Source of the DNA: Oscillospiraceae bacterium
Lineage (GTDB): Bacteria; Bacillota; Clostridia; Oscillospirales; CAG-272
Reading direction: 5' to 3'
DNA length: 64,000 nt
NCBI GenBank assembly: GCA_015064735.1
Contig: SVRP01000001.1
Location: forward strand, 167,293 to 231,292
Shown in pieces: positions 7,189-15,254 of this stretch. The notes under the pieces are model-generated. The model was not told the origin of the DNA, ran no database searches, and saw nothing but the letters and a program-made list of their open reading frames with translations. Positions within the stretch are counted from its first letter, which is position 1, and each line of letters starts with the position of its first letter. The position numbers and the translations under genes are program-made.

Positions 7189-7462
7189 ACGCAAGATCGG
7201 AAAGTTCGGCGAGATAACCGACATCATTCACCTTGACAACAGCGAGGTGGAAGCTCTCGATCAGGCACACGAAATCATTCGTGAGCGTTGCTTGCAGGAA
7301 GGAGTTCCATACGATAAGGAAGCAATCGAGTATTGGTTGGAAGGAATTTTGAGATGCGAAGGTGTTGATAAGGTCTTGCATATGGCAAGAAACGCACCCT
7401 TTGCAAGAAAGAAAACGACTCGTTCGGTAGGATACGCCGGTAAAACGGAGGTGGAAGAATGA
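7178..7462 (+). CDS. Small unknown helical protein
   Basis: 94 residues from the ATG at 7178, which has GAGGAG ahead of it and overlaps the previous gene by 11 bases; a longer frame to 7046 is a shadow of that gene. Acidic helical body (DQAHEIIRERCLQEGVPYDKEAIEYWLEG) with a basic end. No family recognised. Confidence 0.6.
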   Translation: MRVERKIGKFGEITDIIHLDNSEVEALDQAHEIIRERCLQEGVPYDKEAIEYWLEGILRCEGVDKVLHMARNAPFARKKTTRSVGYAGKTEVEE

Positions 7463-7731
7463 ACAAATCAGTTTACGCATACCAGTACAACTACGAGCAG
7501 ATGAAGGTGATGGCTATGCTCGGCAAGCATCCCGACGCCGAGGATCTTGACTATGAAGACTTGGCACAGATTGCCATTCTCGTAGAAACGACGTGGAATG
7601 AAAGGTATCAGCATAAGCCTGAAATGGATTGGGCTGACATTCAATCCCACTCGGAAGAAGGCTACATTCAGGCATACGCAGACCGAACCCTTGACGAATT
7701 TATCAAGTATTACAAGGAGACGAGAAAATGA
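7459..7731 (+). CDS. Small unknown helical protein
   Basis: 90 residues, ATGA overlap at the front and back, behind GGAGGTGG. Acidic, mostly helical, with many aromatic residues (YAYQYNYEQMKVMAMLG). No family recognised. Confidence 0.6.
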   Translation: MNKSVYAYQYNYEQMKVMAMLGKHPDAEDLDYEDLAQIAILVETTWNERYQHKPEMDWADIQSHSEEGYIQAYADRTLDEFIKYYKETRK

Positions 7732-8159
7732 ACGCATACCAGCAAATGAAAGAGCTGCACCAGAAAGAATTCAACGCATTTCCCCTTGGCTTCGCCCTCA
7801 CAGATGAGAGCTTCGACAAGATGATGCGTGATTGGGGCTTGGAGCCGACCGACACCAAGAAAATCTGCAAGATCCCGAACACAGGTTTCGGATTTATGAG
7901 AAAGTCCGACGTTCCTGCCTTTCTTGAAATGATCGAACGACATCGTAACGAAGAAAAAGAGCTGATGGAGACGATTCCTGATTTCGCCTACGATATGTTC
8001 CGCTACGAGCTGGCGAATCACGAATACGGCTATACATACGATACCGATGATACGGTTGAAGCACTCGGCTTGACATACGATGAGATCGAGGCTGATCCGA
8101 AGCTCAAAGACGCTTTCGAGAGGGCAAAGCGTGATGTTATTCAACAGGAGGATTGGTAA
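7728..8159 (+). CDS. Unknown acidic helical protein
   Basis: 143 residues overlapping both neighbours. Three helical blocks separated by acidic loops. The central part (FALTDESFDKMMRDWGLEPTD) looks like sequences often seen in gut phage and conjugative-element genes of unknown role. No catalytic motif. Confidence 0.62.
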   Translation: MNAYQQMKELHQKEFNAFPLGFALTDESFDKMMRDWGLEPTDTKKICKIPNTGFGFMRKSDVPAFLEMIERHRNEEKELMETIPDFAYDMFRYELANHEYGYTYDTDDTVEALGLTYDEIEADPKLKDAFERAKRDVIQQEDW

Positions 8160-8542
8160 TGTTTAGTCTCGGAGATAAGGTAAGAATCCCGTATATATCG
8201 GACCGCAACCCTCACAATAACCAAGTGGGAGTGATTGTATGGCTCCACAAGTATCATCGTTATCCCGAAGGAAGAACGGATACCCACGAAGAAAAGTATC
8301 AGGCGACCGTCAGATATGAAGATGGTTTTACCGAGAACGTGGGAGACCTTTACCGAAAAGGAAGCGGTCTTGTATCGGAGGTAGAGCTGGTTGAAAAAAT
8401 GACCGACGAGATCCTCGTGTATGACAAAGATTTTGCGGAGAGATGCAAAGAAGAAAAGCTATTCGATGTGGCTACACCGCAAGAGGTTGCAGACATTTTT
8501 CAAAAGAACGTGAGATTTGGCGACGCGATGCTGATAGAATAA
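8159..8542 (+). CDS. Unknown small beta-barrel-like protein ending in a repeat
   Basis: 127 residues from the ATG at 8159 (AGGAGG at the right distance; a TTG two codons earlier is less likely). Residues 3-70 (GDKVRIPYI...NNQVGVIVWL...YQATVRYEDGFTENVGDLY) look like a small SH3-like barrel. The last six codons and stop (ending AMLIE) are supplied by the left end of the 175-bp repeat, so the native C-terminus may have been replaced. Confidence 0.65.
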   Translation: MFSLGDKVRIPYISDRNPHNNQVGVIVWLHKYHRYPEGRTDTHEEKYQATVRYEDGFTENVGDLYRKGSGLVSEVELVEKMTDEILVYDKDFAERCKEEKLFDVATPQEVADIFQKNVRFGDAMLIE

Positions 8543-8699
8543 AAGAAAATTCCGCCCGAGATCCTTCACTGCGTCGCTACTCGCGGTCATTCTCGAGCGA
8601 AGCGAAGAATCTCGAGTGGCGACTTCGTTCGAGGATGACACGGGCGGGATTCTTATATCGCATACATTACGGCGATGCGATGCTGATAGAATAAAAGAA
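8525..8699. repeat. 175-bp composite palindromic repeat, copy 1
   Basis: It begins and ends with the same 23-base sequence (8525-8547 and 8677-8699, core GATGCTGATAGAATAAAAG). Between them is a palindrome bounded by CCGCCCG (8552-8558) and CGGGCGG (8641-8647) with nested dyads around CGAGCGAAGCGAAG. A copy of the same length lies at 9737-9911. It resembles REP/MITE-like elements of gut Clostridia. Confidence 0.88.
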
Positions 8700-8743
8700 C
8701 TTTTGTATGATATAACAAAAACAAAAAGTGGTATTTATACAAG

Positions 8744-8785
8744 GTTACCAATTGGCAACTACCATAGCCGATTGGTAACTTTTCT
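8744..8785 (+). terminator. Hairpin terminator upstream of the toxin-antitoxin pair
   Basis: GTTACCAATTGGC (8744-8756) pairs with GCCGATTGGTAAC (8767-8779), 12 of 13 matches, followed by TTTTCTTA. It may end read-through from the small-gene operon. Another dyad (TCAGCATC with GATGCTGA) follows near 8850-8872; apart from these the stretch up to the promoter at 8903 shows no gene. Confidence 0.65.
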
Positions 8786-8902
8786 TATACTTCAAATCGT
8801 TCGTCAAAATACACAAAATTATCTTTTATGCATTTTGTGTAGCTTTTTCAGCATCGGTTGGTGATGCTGATGACATATAAGAAAATAATTCTTAAAAAAG
8901 CA

Positions 8903-8931
8903 TTGACAAAATCACGGTATCGTGATATAAT
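8903..8931 (+). promoter_or_regulatory. Consensus promoter with a perfect operator in its spacer
   Basis: TTGACA (8903-8908), 17 bases, TATAAT (8926-8931), a full sigma-A consensus. The spacer contains the perfect inverted repeat ATCACG-GTAT-CGTGAT (8911-8926). A repressor bound there would block both promoter boxes. The probable repressor is the HTH protein encoded second in this operon, the usual autoregulation of toxin-antitoxin pairs. Confidence 0.85.
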
Positions 8932-8964
8932 GTGATTGAGGATAACATCAAAAGGAGAATAACA

Positions 8965-9219
8965 ATGCCTGTATTATCAAGATTTTACGGAATTATTATC
9001 AGAATGTATTTTTTGCAGAGTGAGCACAATCCGCCGCATATACACGCAATTTATAATGAAGATGTCGCAGCAATTGATTTTATGACGGGAGAGTTGCTTG
9101 AAGGGCATCTCCCGAGTAAAGCAATGAATATGGTGCAGGAATGGATTTCTATGCATAAGGATACTTTGATGGAAATATGGAAAACACAGGAGTTCAAGAA
9201 GATCCCACCGCTTGAATAA
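8965..9219 (+). CDS. DUF4160 protein, probable toxin-antitoxin component
   Basis: 84 residues from the ATG at 8965 with AAAGGAG ahead. The sequence PVLSRFYGIIIRMY...EHNPPHIHAIYNE and the closing WKTQEFKKIPPLE are hallmarks of DUF4160 proteins. These are almost always followed by a DUF2442 protein, and the pair has been proposed as a toxin-antitoxin module with DUF4160 as toxin. Its activity has not, to my knowledge, been well established. The conserved HPPHIH-like patch (here PPHIHA) could be an active site. Confidence 0.85.
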   Translation: MPVLSRFYGIIIRMYFLQSEHNPPHIHAIYNEDVAAIDFMTGELLEGHLPSKAMNMVQEWISMHKDTLMEIWKTQEFKKIPPLE

Positions 9220-9231
9220 GGAGGTAGTATA

Positions 9232-9672
9232 ATGTTTCACAAAATCAAAAATGTTTTTGCTCTTCCCGAATATAAGCTAAGTGTTCAGTTTTCGGAGGGA
9301 GTTACGAAGATTTATGACGTAAAGCCGTTGTTTGAAAAGATTCCGTTGTTTGCTGAATTAAAGGATAATCAGGCGGAGTTTGCTTGCGTTTCTGTGGATG
9401 TCGGTGGCTACGGTATCGTTTGGAACGATGATCTAGATCTCTCTTGCGACGAGCTTTGGGAAAACGGTGTGCGGGTTGATACACCCTTTGACGGACTGAT
9501 GGCATTCAGCGATGCAACCGAGCTTTGGGGACTCAATGAAAGTACGCTTCGTAAGGCAATCACATATGGCAAATTGGTCAACGGCGTTGACGTTTGCAAA
9601 TTCGGGAAACAATGGGTCGTGTCTGTTGATGCAATGAAAAGGGAATACGGAAACGGTCATGAAAGGGTATGA
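9232..9672 (+). CDS. DUF2442 protein with C-terminal HTH, probable antitoxin/repressor
   Basis: 146 residues, 12 bases after the DUF4160 gene with GGAGGT ahead. Residues 1-80 are the DUF2442 domain (YKLSVQFSEGVTKIYDVKPLFEK...GYGIVWNDDLDLSCDELWENG). Residues 95-140 form a helix-turn-helix (WGLNESTLRKAITYGKL...QWVVSVDAMKREYG). The DNA-binding end makes it the best candidate to bind the palindrome in the operon promoter and to neutralise its partner. Confidence 0.85.
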   Translation: MFHKIKNVFALPEYKLSVQFSEGVTKIYDVKPLFEKIPLFAELKDNQAEFACVSVDVGGYGIVWNDDLDLSCDELWENGVRVDTPFDGLMAFSDATELWGLNESTLRKAITYGKLVNGVDVCKFGKQWVVSVDAMKREYGNGHERV

Positions 9673-9736
9673 TTACCGACTGATTTGTTCAATATTACCA
9701 ATCGGTAAAATCTTATATAGCATCAGCATCGTAGAT

Positions 9737-9911
9737 GCAATGCTGATAGAATAAAAGAAATTCCCGCCCGAGATCCTTCACTGCGTCGCCACTCGCGGTC
9801 ATTCTCGAGCGAAGCGAAGAATCTCGCGTGGCGACTTCGTTCGAGGATGACACGGGCGGGGTTCTTATATCGCATACATTACGGCGATGCGATGCTGATA
9901 GAATAAAAGAA
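9737..9911. repeat. 175-bp composite palindromic repeat, copy 2
   Basis: Same length, order and orientation as copy 1 at 8525-8699, with a few base differences, and the same 23-base terminal direct repeats (9737-9759, 9889-9911). The rest of the 9673-10051 gap holds a weak dyad (TTACCGA...TCGGTAA, about 9669-9711) after the antitoxin gene and AT-rich sequence with no gene. Confidence 0.88.
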
Positions 9912-10051
9912 ATTCTGTAGTGATCATTCAAAAATGACCCTCGGACGATTTGCGAATCGTCTTTTCGAGAAACCGGTTACATATTCACGGCAAAAGAAAT
10001 TTTAAGGCATAAAAAAACAATTCAGAGAAACGCTAAATAAGGACTTATTTG

Positions 10052-10990
10052 ATGACTAAAACACGAATACTCGCCGTTGTAGGTCCTACGGGCGGAGGAA
10101 AAAGCGCTCTTGCCCTTGAGCTTGCAAAAAGACTTAACGGTGAAATAATCTCCTGCGATTCTATGCAGATATATAAAAACATGGACATAGGTACGGCAAA
10201 GCCCACAAGGGCAGAGCTGGACTGCGTTGTTCATCATATGATAGATATAGCCGAGCCGCATGAGAGCTTCTCCTGCGCCGAATACGTTGAAATGGCAAGC
10301 AGAGCAGTGGAGGATTGCGCAAAGCGAGGAAAGCTTCCCATTGTCTGCGGTGGTACGGGGCTTTATCTTGATGCTCTTTTGAGAAAGAATGATTTCGAGC
10401 CCGATACCTTTGACGAAAATATTCGCAGAGAGCTTGAGCAATTTCATGAGAACGAGGGAGCAGATGCCTTGTGGCAGCTACTTTACGAAATAGATCCTGA
10501 AAGTGCTGAGTCTATTCATAAAAATAACGTAAAAAGGGTTATCCGCGCAATAGAGATATATCGGGTCTGCGGAGTTACGAAAACCGAGCTTGACCGTCGA
10601 TCAAGACTGGGCGGAGACAGGTACGATGCCTGTGTTATAGGTCTCAGATATGACGACCGTGATGTGCTTTACGAGCGTATAAACAGAAGAGTGGATCTGA
10701 TGCTTGAGGAGGGGCTTGTCGATGAGACACGCAGGCTTATGGAAATGGACGTTTTTGCAACCAATGCTACCGCATCTCAGGCAATAGGATATAAGGAGCT
10801 TTTTCCGTATATGCAGGGAGAAGAAAGCATTGATACCGCCGTCCAAAGACTTAAGCTGGCAACAAGAAGATACGCAAAGCGTCAGATGACGTGGTTCTCC
10901 GCAAAGGACTACGTTAAGTGGATCACAGTCAACGGAAAAACATTTGAAGATATTGTAAATAATGCTTTGGAGCTCTTTAAAAATAACTGA
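10052..10990 (+). CDS. miaA: tRNA dimethylallyltransferase
   Basis: 312 residues from the ATG at 10052 (AAGGAC at the right spacing; a TTG one codon earlier is possible). MiaA adds a dimethylallyl group to N6 of A37 in tRNAs that read UNN codons. GPTGGGKS at residues 11-18 is the P-loop, and SCDSMQIYKNMDIGTAKP and HHMIDIAEP are the substrate-binding blocks, followed by GTGLYLDALL. Length is normal. It is the first recognisable core gene to the right of the mobile segment. Confidence 0.97.
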   Translation: MTKTRILAVVGPTGGGKSALALELAKRLNGEIISCDSMQIYKNMDIGTAKPTRAELDCVVHHMIDIAEPHESFSCAEYVEMASRAVEDCAKRGKLPIVCGGTGLYLDALLRKNDFEPDTFDENIRRELEQFHENEGADALWQLLYEIDPESAESIHKNNVKRVIRAIEIYRVCGVTKTELDRRSRLGGDRYDACVIGLRYDDRDVLYERINRRVDLMLEEGLVDETRRLMEMDVFATNATASQAIGYKELFPYMQGEESIDTAVQRLKLATRRYAKRQMTWFSAKDYVKWITVNGKTFEDIVNNALELFKNN

Positions 10991-11035
10991 AAATATGTTA
11001 TAATTAAAGTGTGAATTTATGAAAGGGGAAGTCGC

Positions 11036-12289
11036 ATGAGGATAAAGACGGGCTTGAAGCAGCGAATAGCCCTGGGACTTGTTTGCTTGCTTATAATTTC
11101 ATATACCGTTTATCATGTAATCAACCTTTTCGGAGAGGATTACACTACCTATGCGGCAGGTGTTACTACCGAAAAAAAAGTAGTGAGCTATAACGGATAC
11201 CTTTTCAAGGATGAACAGGTTCTTACCTCCGATAATACGGGGATAGTCGATTATCTGGTCCCCGACGGTACAAAGGTAGGAAAGGGGCAGTCGGTTGCCA
11301 CGGTCTATGAAAAAAACGCGTCGGAGCAGTCGTATATATCAAGGCTTGACGAGTATATCTCCATATTTGAGAGAAGTACGGGAAGCAGTATAGAAAACAT
11401 TGATTACGGTGCTCAGAACAAGGAAAATTCGGATACCTACGATGCGCTTGTAAAGCTTCTTGCAAACGGAGATTCGTCGGGACTTGAGTATAACATAAAC
11501 AAATTGCTTGTGGGAATTAACATTTCGGATGAGATTAAGGCAGTGGACAGCCTTGACGGAGCTCAGGAGAGCACCCAAAAGGAGAAAACCCTTGAGTCGC
11601 TTCGTGCAGAGAAGGATAATATCTTTTCTCAAAGCGGGAAAGGGATTACCTGCAGCGTATCGGAGCCCGGATATTTCTTTTCCGAAACAGACGGGTGTGA
11701 GGGATACTTTACAATAGCCGCCGCCGACGGTATAACTCATGAGACGTACAGGGAGCTTGTAAATATCGCTATGTCCCCAAAAGCTGTTCAGGGTGCCTAC
11801 GGAAAGCTTGGAAGCAGCAGTCAGTGGAAGCTTATCATGGCGGTCAACAGAGCGGATCTTAAGCATTTTGCGACCGAACAGACTTACTCTGCCGTATTTT
11901 CCGAAAACAACGGAACGGAATTACCCTTGTATCTTGAAAAAATAGTAAAGGGTGGCTCAACGGACGATCCCTTGCTGGTGTTCAGCTGCGACCGCTTACC
12001 AAAGAACTTTTCTTTTGACAGATGCCAGAGTGTCAGCATAACCGTTGACACAGAGAGTGGAATATACGTTCCAAAGGATATTGTTATAAGGGAAGAGGGA
12101 AGAATAGGGGTATATATACTCCGAGGTAGCGTAGTTCAGTTCAGATATATAGATATTGTTTACGAGGGAAGCGATTACTACCTTGTAAAGCATGACTCCG
12201 AGGACAGGGACGGACGCAAATATCTTCGTGAAAACGACATGATTATTCTGAATACAACAAATCTTTTTGACGGAAGGATACTGAAATAA
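11036..12289 (+). CDS. HlyD-like membrane-anchored protein
   Basis: 417 residues. One N-terminal membrane segment (about residues 11-31) is followed by an extracytoplasmic part. Residues 50-90 (YNGYLFKDEQVLTSDNTGIVDYLVPDGTKVGKGQ) form a lipoyl/barrel-sandwich domain of HlyD type, then a helical hairpin. No ABC transporter gene is near. In many Clostridia a gene of this type lies next to yggS and sepF, as here; its role is not established. It abuts yggS directly (stop at 12289, start at 12290). GAAAGGGG precedes the ATG. Confidence 0.82.
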   Translation: MRIKTGLKQRIALGLVCLLIISYTVYHVINLFGEDYTTYAAGVTTEKKVVSYNGYLFKDEQVLTSDNTGIVDYLVPDGTKVGKGQSVATVYEKNASEQSYISRLDEYISIFERSTGSSIENIDYGAQNKENSDTYDALVKLLANGDSSGLEYNINKLLVGINISDEIKAVDSLDGAQESTQKEKTLESLRAEKDNIFSQSGKGITCSVSEPGYFFSETDGCEGYFTIAAADGITHETYRELVNIAMSPKAVQGAYGKLGSSSQWKLIMAVNRADLKHFATEQTYSAVFSENNGTELPLYLEKIVKGGSTDDPLLVFSCDRLPKNFSFDRCQSVSITVDTESGIYVPKDIVIREEGRIGVYILRGSVVQFRYIDIVYEGSDYYLVKHDSEDRDGRKYLRENDMIILNTTNLFDGRILK

Positions 12290-12988
12290 ATGGGCTTTGA
12301 GTATATAAAAGAAAACACGGAAAATATAAGAGCCCGTATAGCAAAGGCAGAAAAACTCGCGGGGCGCCACGAGGGAAGCGTGATGCTTCTTGCGGCTGTA
12401 AAATATGCCGAGGTAGCTGAGATTAGCTACCTTTGTACAGAAATGGGCGTTAAGAATATAGGCGAAAACCGAGTTCAGCAGCTTCTTGAGCATTATGAGG
12501 GACTTCCAAACCGAGACGAACTTAAGTGGCATTTTATTGGCACGCTTCAGACAAATAAGGTAAAGTACATAATCGATAAGGTGTGTATGATACATTCATT
12601 GGATTCCCTGAAGCTTGCGTCGGAGATAAATAAGCAGGCAGTAAAGCACGGAATCGTAATGGACGTTCTCGTTGAGATAAATTCGGGCGAGGAGGAGAGT
12701 AAGAGCGGTCTTGCCCCCGCCGACGTAGAGAGCTTTTGCGAGGAAATTTCTGCGTTTTCAAATATAAAGCTGCGCGGATTTATGACTATGGCTCCAAAAT
12801 GCGAAAAAAAAGAGGAATATATAAAATATTTTCAACAAACTTACGGTCAAGTTCTTGACATTTGGACAAAAAAATTGCATAATATAGATAGACCTATTAT
12901 TTCTATGGGCATGAGTGAGAGCTTTGAGGAGGCTATTGCTTGCGGTTCGGATATAGTAAGGATAGGAAGAAGCCTTTTTGTAAGGTAA
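12290..12988 (+). CDS. yggS: YggS/YlmE family PLP homeostasis protein
   Basis: 232 residues, single-domain TIM barrel of the PLPBP family, which binds pyridoxal 5'-phosphate and balances PLP and amino-acid pools without known catalysis. The PLP-binding lysine is K38 in LLAAVKYAE. IGENRVQQL, WHFIGTLQTNK, GFMTMAP and SMGMSESFEEAIACGSDIVRIGRSLF are family blocks. It stands first in the ylmE-sepF-ylmG-ylmH order that in Firmicutes follows ftsZ; ftsZ is absent here. Confidence 0.95.
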   Translation: MGFEYIKENTENIRARIAKAEKLAGRHEGSVMLLAAVKYAEVAEISYLCTEMGVKNIGENRVQQLLEHYEGLPNRDELKWHFIGTLQTNKVKYIIDKVCMIHSLDSLKLASEINKQAVKHGIVMDVLVEINSGEEESKSGLAPADVESFCEEISAFSNIKLRGFMTMAPKCEKKEEYIKYFQQTYGQVLDIWTKKLHNIDRPIISMGMSESFEEAIACGSDIVRIGRSLFVR

Positions 12989-13034
12989 AATAAAAGAAGA
13001 ATAAAAAATAATAATAAATAAAATGGAGGACAGT

Positions 13035-13454
13035 ATGGGATTTTTCGGAAAGAAAACAGAGAACTACGACGAGTACACAGAGGAAGATAAGGACTTCGGT
13101 AACGACGGCTACGGCTACGAGGATGATACCATGGCTAACGATTTCGAAGCGGATCCTCAGCCCGTGCCTGCAGAGCCCGAGGCATTTGCTCCCGCAGCTC
13201 CCGCGCTCAAGATCGTAAACCCCAAGGAGTATAAGGATGCTATCGAGATAGCTAATCTTCTTATTAACGGCAACACGATCCTTCTCAATATCGAGAGCAT
13301 AGCAAAGGATCAGGCGATTCGTCTTCTTGACTACCTTAACGGGGCGGTACACGTTGCCGGCGGTATTATGACCAAGGTAAGCAAGACGACCATCGTAATC
13401 GCTCCCAAAAACGTTGATGTTAGCAGCATTGAGGCTATGGTAAGCGGAGACTGA
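13035..13454 (+). CDS. sepF: Cell division protein SepF
   Basis: 139 residues from the ATG at 13035. The ATG at 13023 lies inside the ribosome site (GGAGG) of the later one, so the later start is preferred. SepF tethers FtsZ filaments to the membrane. The N-terminal GFFGKK is part of a short amphipathic anchor, residues 12-50 are an acidic Pro/Ala linker, and residues 55-135 (VVNPKEYKDAIEIANLLINGNTILLNIE...QAIRLLDYLNGAVHVAGG) form the conserved dimer domain. Confidence 0.95.
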   Translation: MGFFGKKTENYDEYTEEDKDFGNDGYGYEDDTMANDFEADPQPVPAEPEAFAPAAPALKIVNPKEYKDAIEIANLLINGNTILLNIESIAKDQAIRLLDYLNGAVHVAGGIMTKVSKTTIVIAPKNVDVSSIEAMVSGD

Positions 13455-13553
13455 TTGTTCGGGGTTGTTGCAAGTCCTTTGCAGCAGCCCCAAGTGCTTT
13501 TATTTTGCTCCCTCAGTGAAGGGAGCTATTGATTCTATGGGAGGAACTTGGTT

Positions 13554-13820
13554 TTGGTAGAAGCTTTATACGTGGTATCCACCATTGTCAGGATTTTTCT
13601 GATGGTGCTTCAGCTGGCGATGCTCCTGAGGGCTATACTTTCGTGGTTTCCAATGGATTCCAATAAATTTTTGGAATTTCTGTACGGTGTTACCGAGCCC
13701 TTTGTTTATCCTTTTCGTGCGCTGTTCAATAAGCTCAATTGGTTTCAGAATATTCCTATTGATATCTCGTTTACGGTAGCATATCTGGCAATATTCCTTT
13801 TGGGTATTTTTTTGCCTTGA
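13554..13820 (+). CDS. ylmG: YggT family membrane protein (YlmG)
   Basis: 88 residues with two hydrophobic segments (about 8-28 and 68-86) and the family motif RAILSWFP...NKFLEFLYGVTEPFVYPFRAL. The start is set at the TTG at 13554, 8 bases after AGGA; a TTG at 13548 is too close to the ribosome site. YlmG is linked to septum placement in several bacteria. The next gene starts 3 bases on. Confidence 0.92.
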   Translation: MVEALYVVSTIVRIFLMVLQLAMLLRAILSWFPMDSNKFLEFLYGVTEPFVYPFRALFNKLNWFQNIPIDISFTVAYLAIFLLGIFLP

Positions 13821-13823
13821 GCC

Positions 13824-14636
13824 ATGGGTGTCAAAGAGAACGCAGAGCAGAGAGAACTGCTTTACGCAAGGCTTGATGATCTTTACGGGCTTTCGCAGCG
13901 CGGAGAGCTTGGCATGTCGGATTTTCTGTCTCCTGCCGAGCTGCATTTTGCATCGGTATACCTGAGACGGCGGGGCGTCAGCTTTTTTTCTTACGGAGGT
14001 TATTCCGGCGCAGAGCGGCAGAGAATATATATTTTTCCCGACTATATGGGCATAGATGAGGCATTTTCGGGAGATATTGAGAATTATCTTGAGGATTTCG
14101 GATTTTCAGCCGATATTGCAGCAGTAAAAATTATCGGAAGCGGATATAGGCGACTTACGCATAGGGATTTTCTTGGGTCTGTGTTGGGACTTGGCATAGA
14201 AAGATCTGTCGTTGGAGATATTCTGATTTCCGAACCGGAGGGAAAGGAAGCCGTTATATTATGCAATGGCGGAATAGCCGAATTTATTCTTTCGGAGCTT
14301 TCTTTCGTTGCAAGTGATAAGATTAAAACAAAAAGAGTAGATCGCGGGGAGTGGAATGCCCCCGAAAGAAAAATGCAGCCTATCCACGATACGGTTGCGT
14401 CGGGCAGACTTGATGCCGTTGTAGCGGCGCTTTGCAATCTGTCCAGAGATAAAGCAAGAACGGCGGTTGAGTCGGGTCTTGTGGAAATAGACTTTGAAAG
14501 CGAGGAACGCCCCGACAAAGCGGTAAACGCTCCCGCGGTAATATCCGTAAGGGGAGTGGGAAAATTCAGGGTATTGTCTCTTTGTGATAAAACGAAGAAG
14601 GGCAGATACCGCCTCGAAGCCGAAAAATATTTGTAG
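13824..14636 (+). CDS. ylmH: YlmH family S4-domain RNA-binding protein
   Basis: 270 residues. The N-terminal two thirds carry the YlmH core (FLSPAELHFASVYLRRRG...SYGGYSGAERQRIYIFPDYM, then LGLGIERSVVGDI). Residues about 190-250 are an S4 RNA-binding domain (RLDAVVAALCNLSRDKARTAVESGLVEID). In Bacillus subtilis YlmH acts in rescue of stalled ribosomes and peptidyl-tRNA. It lies at the end of the sepF cluster in the standard order. Confidence 0.94.
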   Translation: MGVKENAEQRELLYARLDDLYGLSQRGELGMSDFLSPAELHFASVYLRRRGVSFFSYGGYSGAERQRIYIFPDYMGIDEAFSGDIENYLEDFGFSADIAAVKIIGSGYRRLTHRDFLGSVLGLGIERSVVGDILISEPEGKEAVILCNGGIAEFILSELSFVASDKIKTKRVDRGEWNAPERKMQPIHDTVASGRLDAVVAALCNLSRDKARTAVESGLVEIDFESEERPDKAVNAPAVISVRGVGKFRVLSLCDKTKKGRYRLEAEKYL

Positions 14637-14651
14637 GGCGGAATAACATAT

Positions 14652-15227
14652 ATGATGTGGTTGATTGTTTATTTTGCCATAGCTGCCGTTTCGGTGGCTG
14701 TGGATCAGATTACCAAGGTGGCGGCTGTCAAGCATCTTGCAGATATTGAATGTATTGAAGTAATACCAAAGGTTCTTGAATTCAGATACATTGAAAACGA
14801 CGGAATGGCATTCGGACTTTTGTCGGGTGCGAGATGGATATTTATGAGCGTGTCGGTCATAGCCATAGTAGGACTTGCGGTTTACCTTGTTAAGTGGAGA
14901 CCCGCAAGTAAGTTTGCCTGCATCGGCATATCGCTGATAATAGGCGGCGGTATAGGAAACATGATAGACAGGCTTTTCTTTACCAGTGTTTTTGACCCCG
15001 AACAAGGTGGCAAGGTCGTAAGAGATTTTATATACTTCTGCGGATTCGGAGACCTTTGGGTCTGGATATTCAACGTAGCCGACGCTTGTGTTTGCGTGGG
15101 CGGAGCAATGCTTCTTTTGTGGTGCGTCAAGTCCATAATCAAGGAGTATAAGGAAGAAAAGCAAAAAAACAAAGAGAAGCCCGAGGAAGTGGCTTCTGCT
15201 GACGGTCAGGAAGAAAAAGAAGAATAA
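14652..15227 (+). CDS. lspA: Lipoprotein signal peptidase
   Basis: 191 residues. LspA cleaves signal peptides of lipid-modified prolipoproteins in the membrane. Four membrane segments are seen. The catalytic aspartates are D106 (GNMIDRLFF) and D144 (IFNVADACV), and the family block EFRYIENDGMAFGLL lies at 43-57. The C-terminal 30 residues are a Lys/Glu-rich cytoplasmic tail not needed in the family. Confidence 0.96.
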   Translation: MMWLIVYFAIAAVSVAVDQITKVAAVKHLADIECIEVIPKVLEFRYIENDGMAFGLLSGARWIFMSVSVIAIVGLAVYLVKWRPASKFACIGISLIIGGGIGNMIDRLFFTSVFDPEQGGKVVRDFIYFCGFGDLWVWIFNVADACVCVGGAMLLLWCVKSIIKEYKEEKQKNKEKPEEVASADGQEEKEE

Positions 15228-15254
15228 AGCATATAGGGCTCGGAGGTGATTGAA

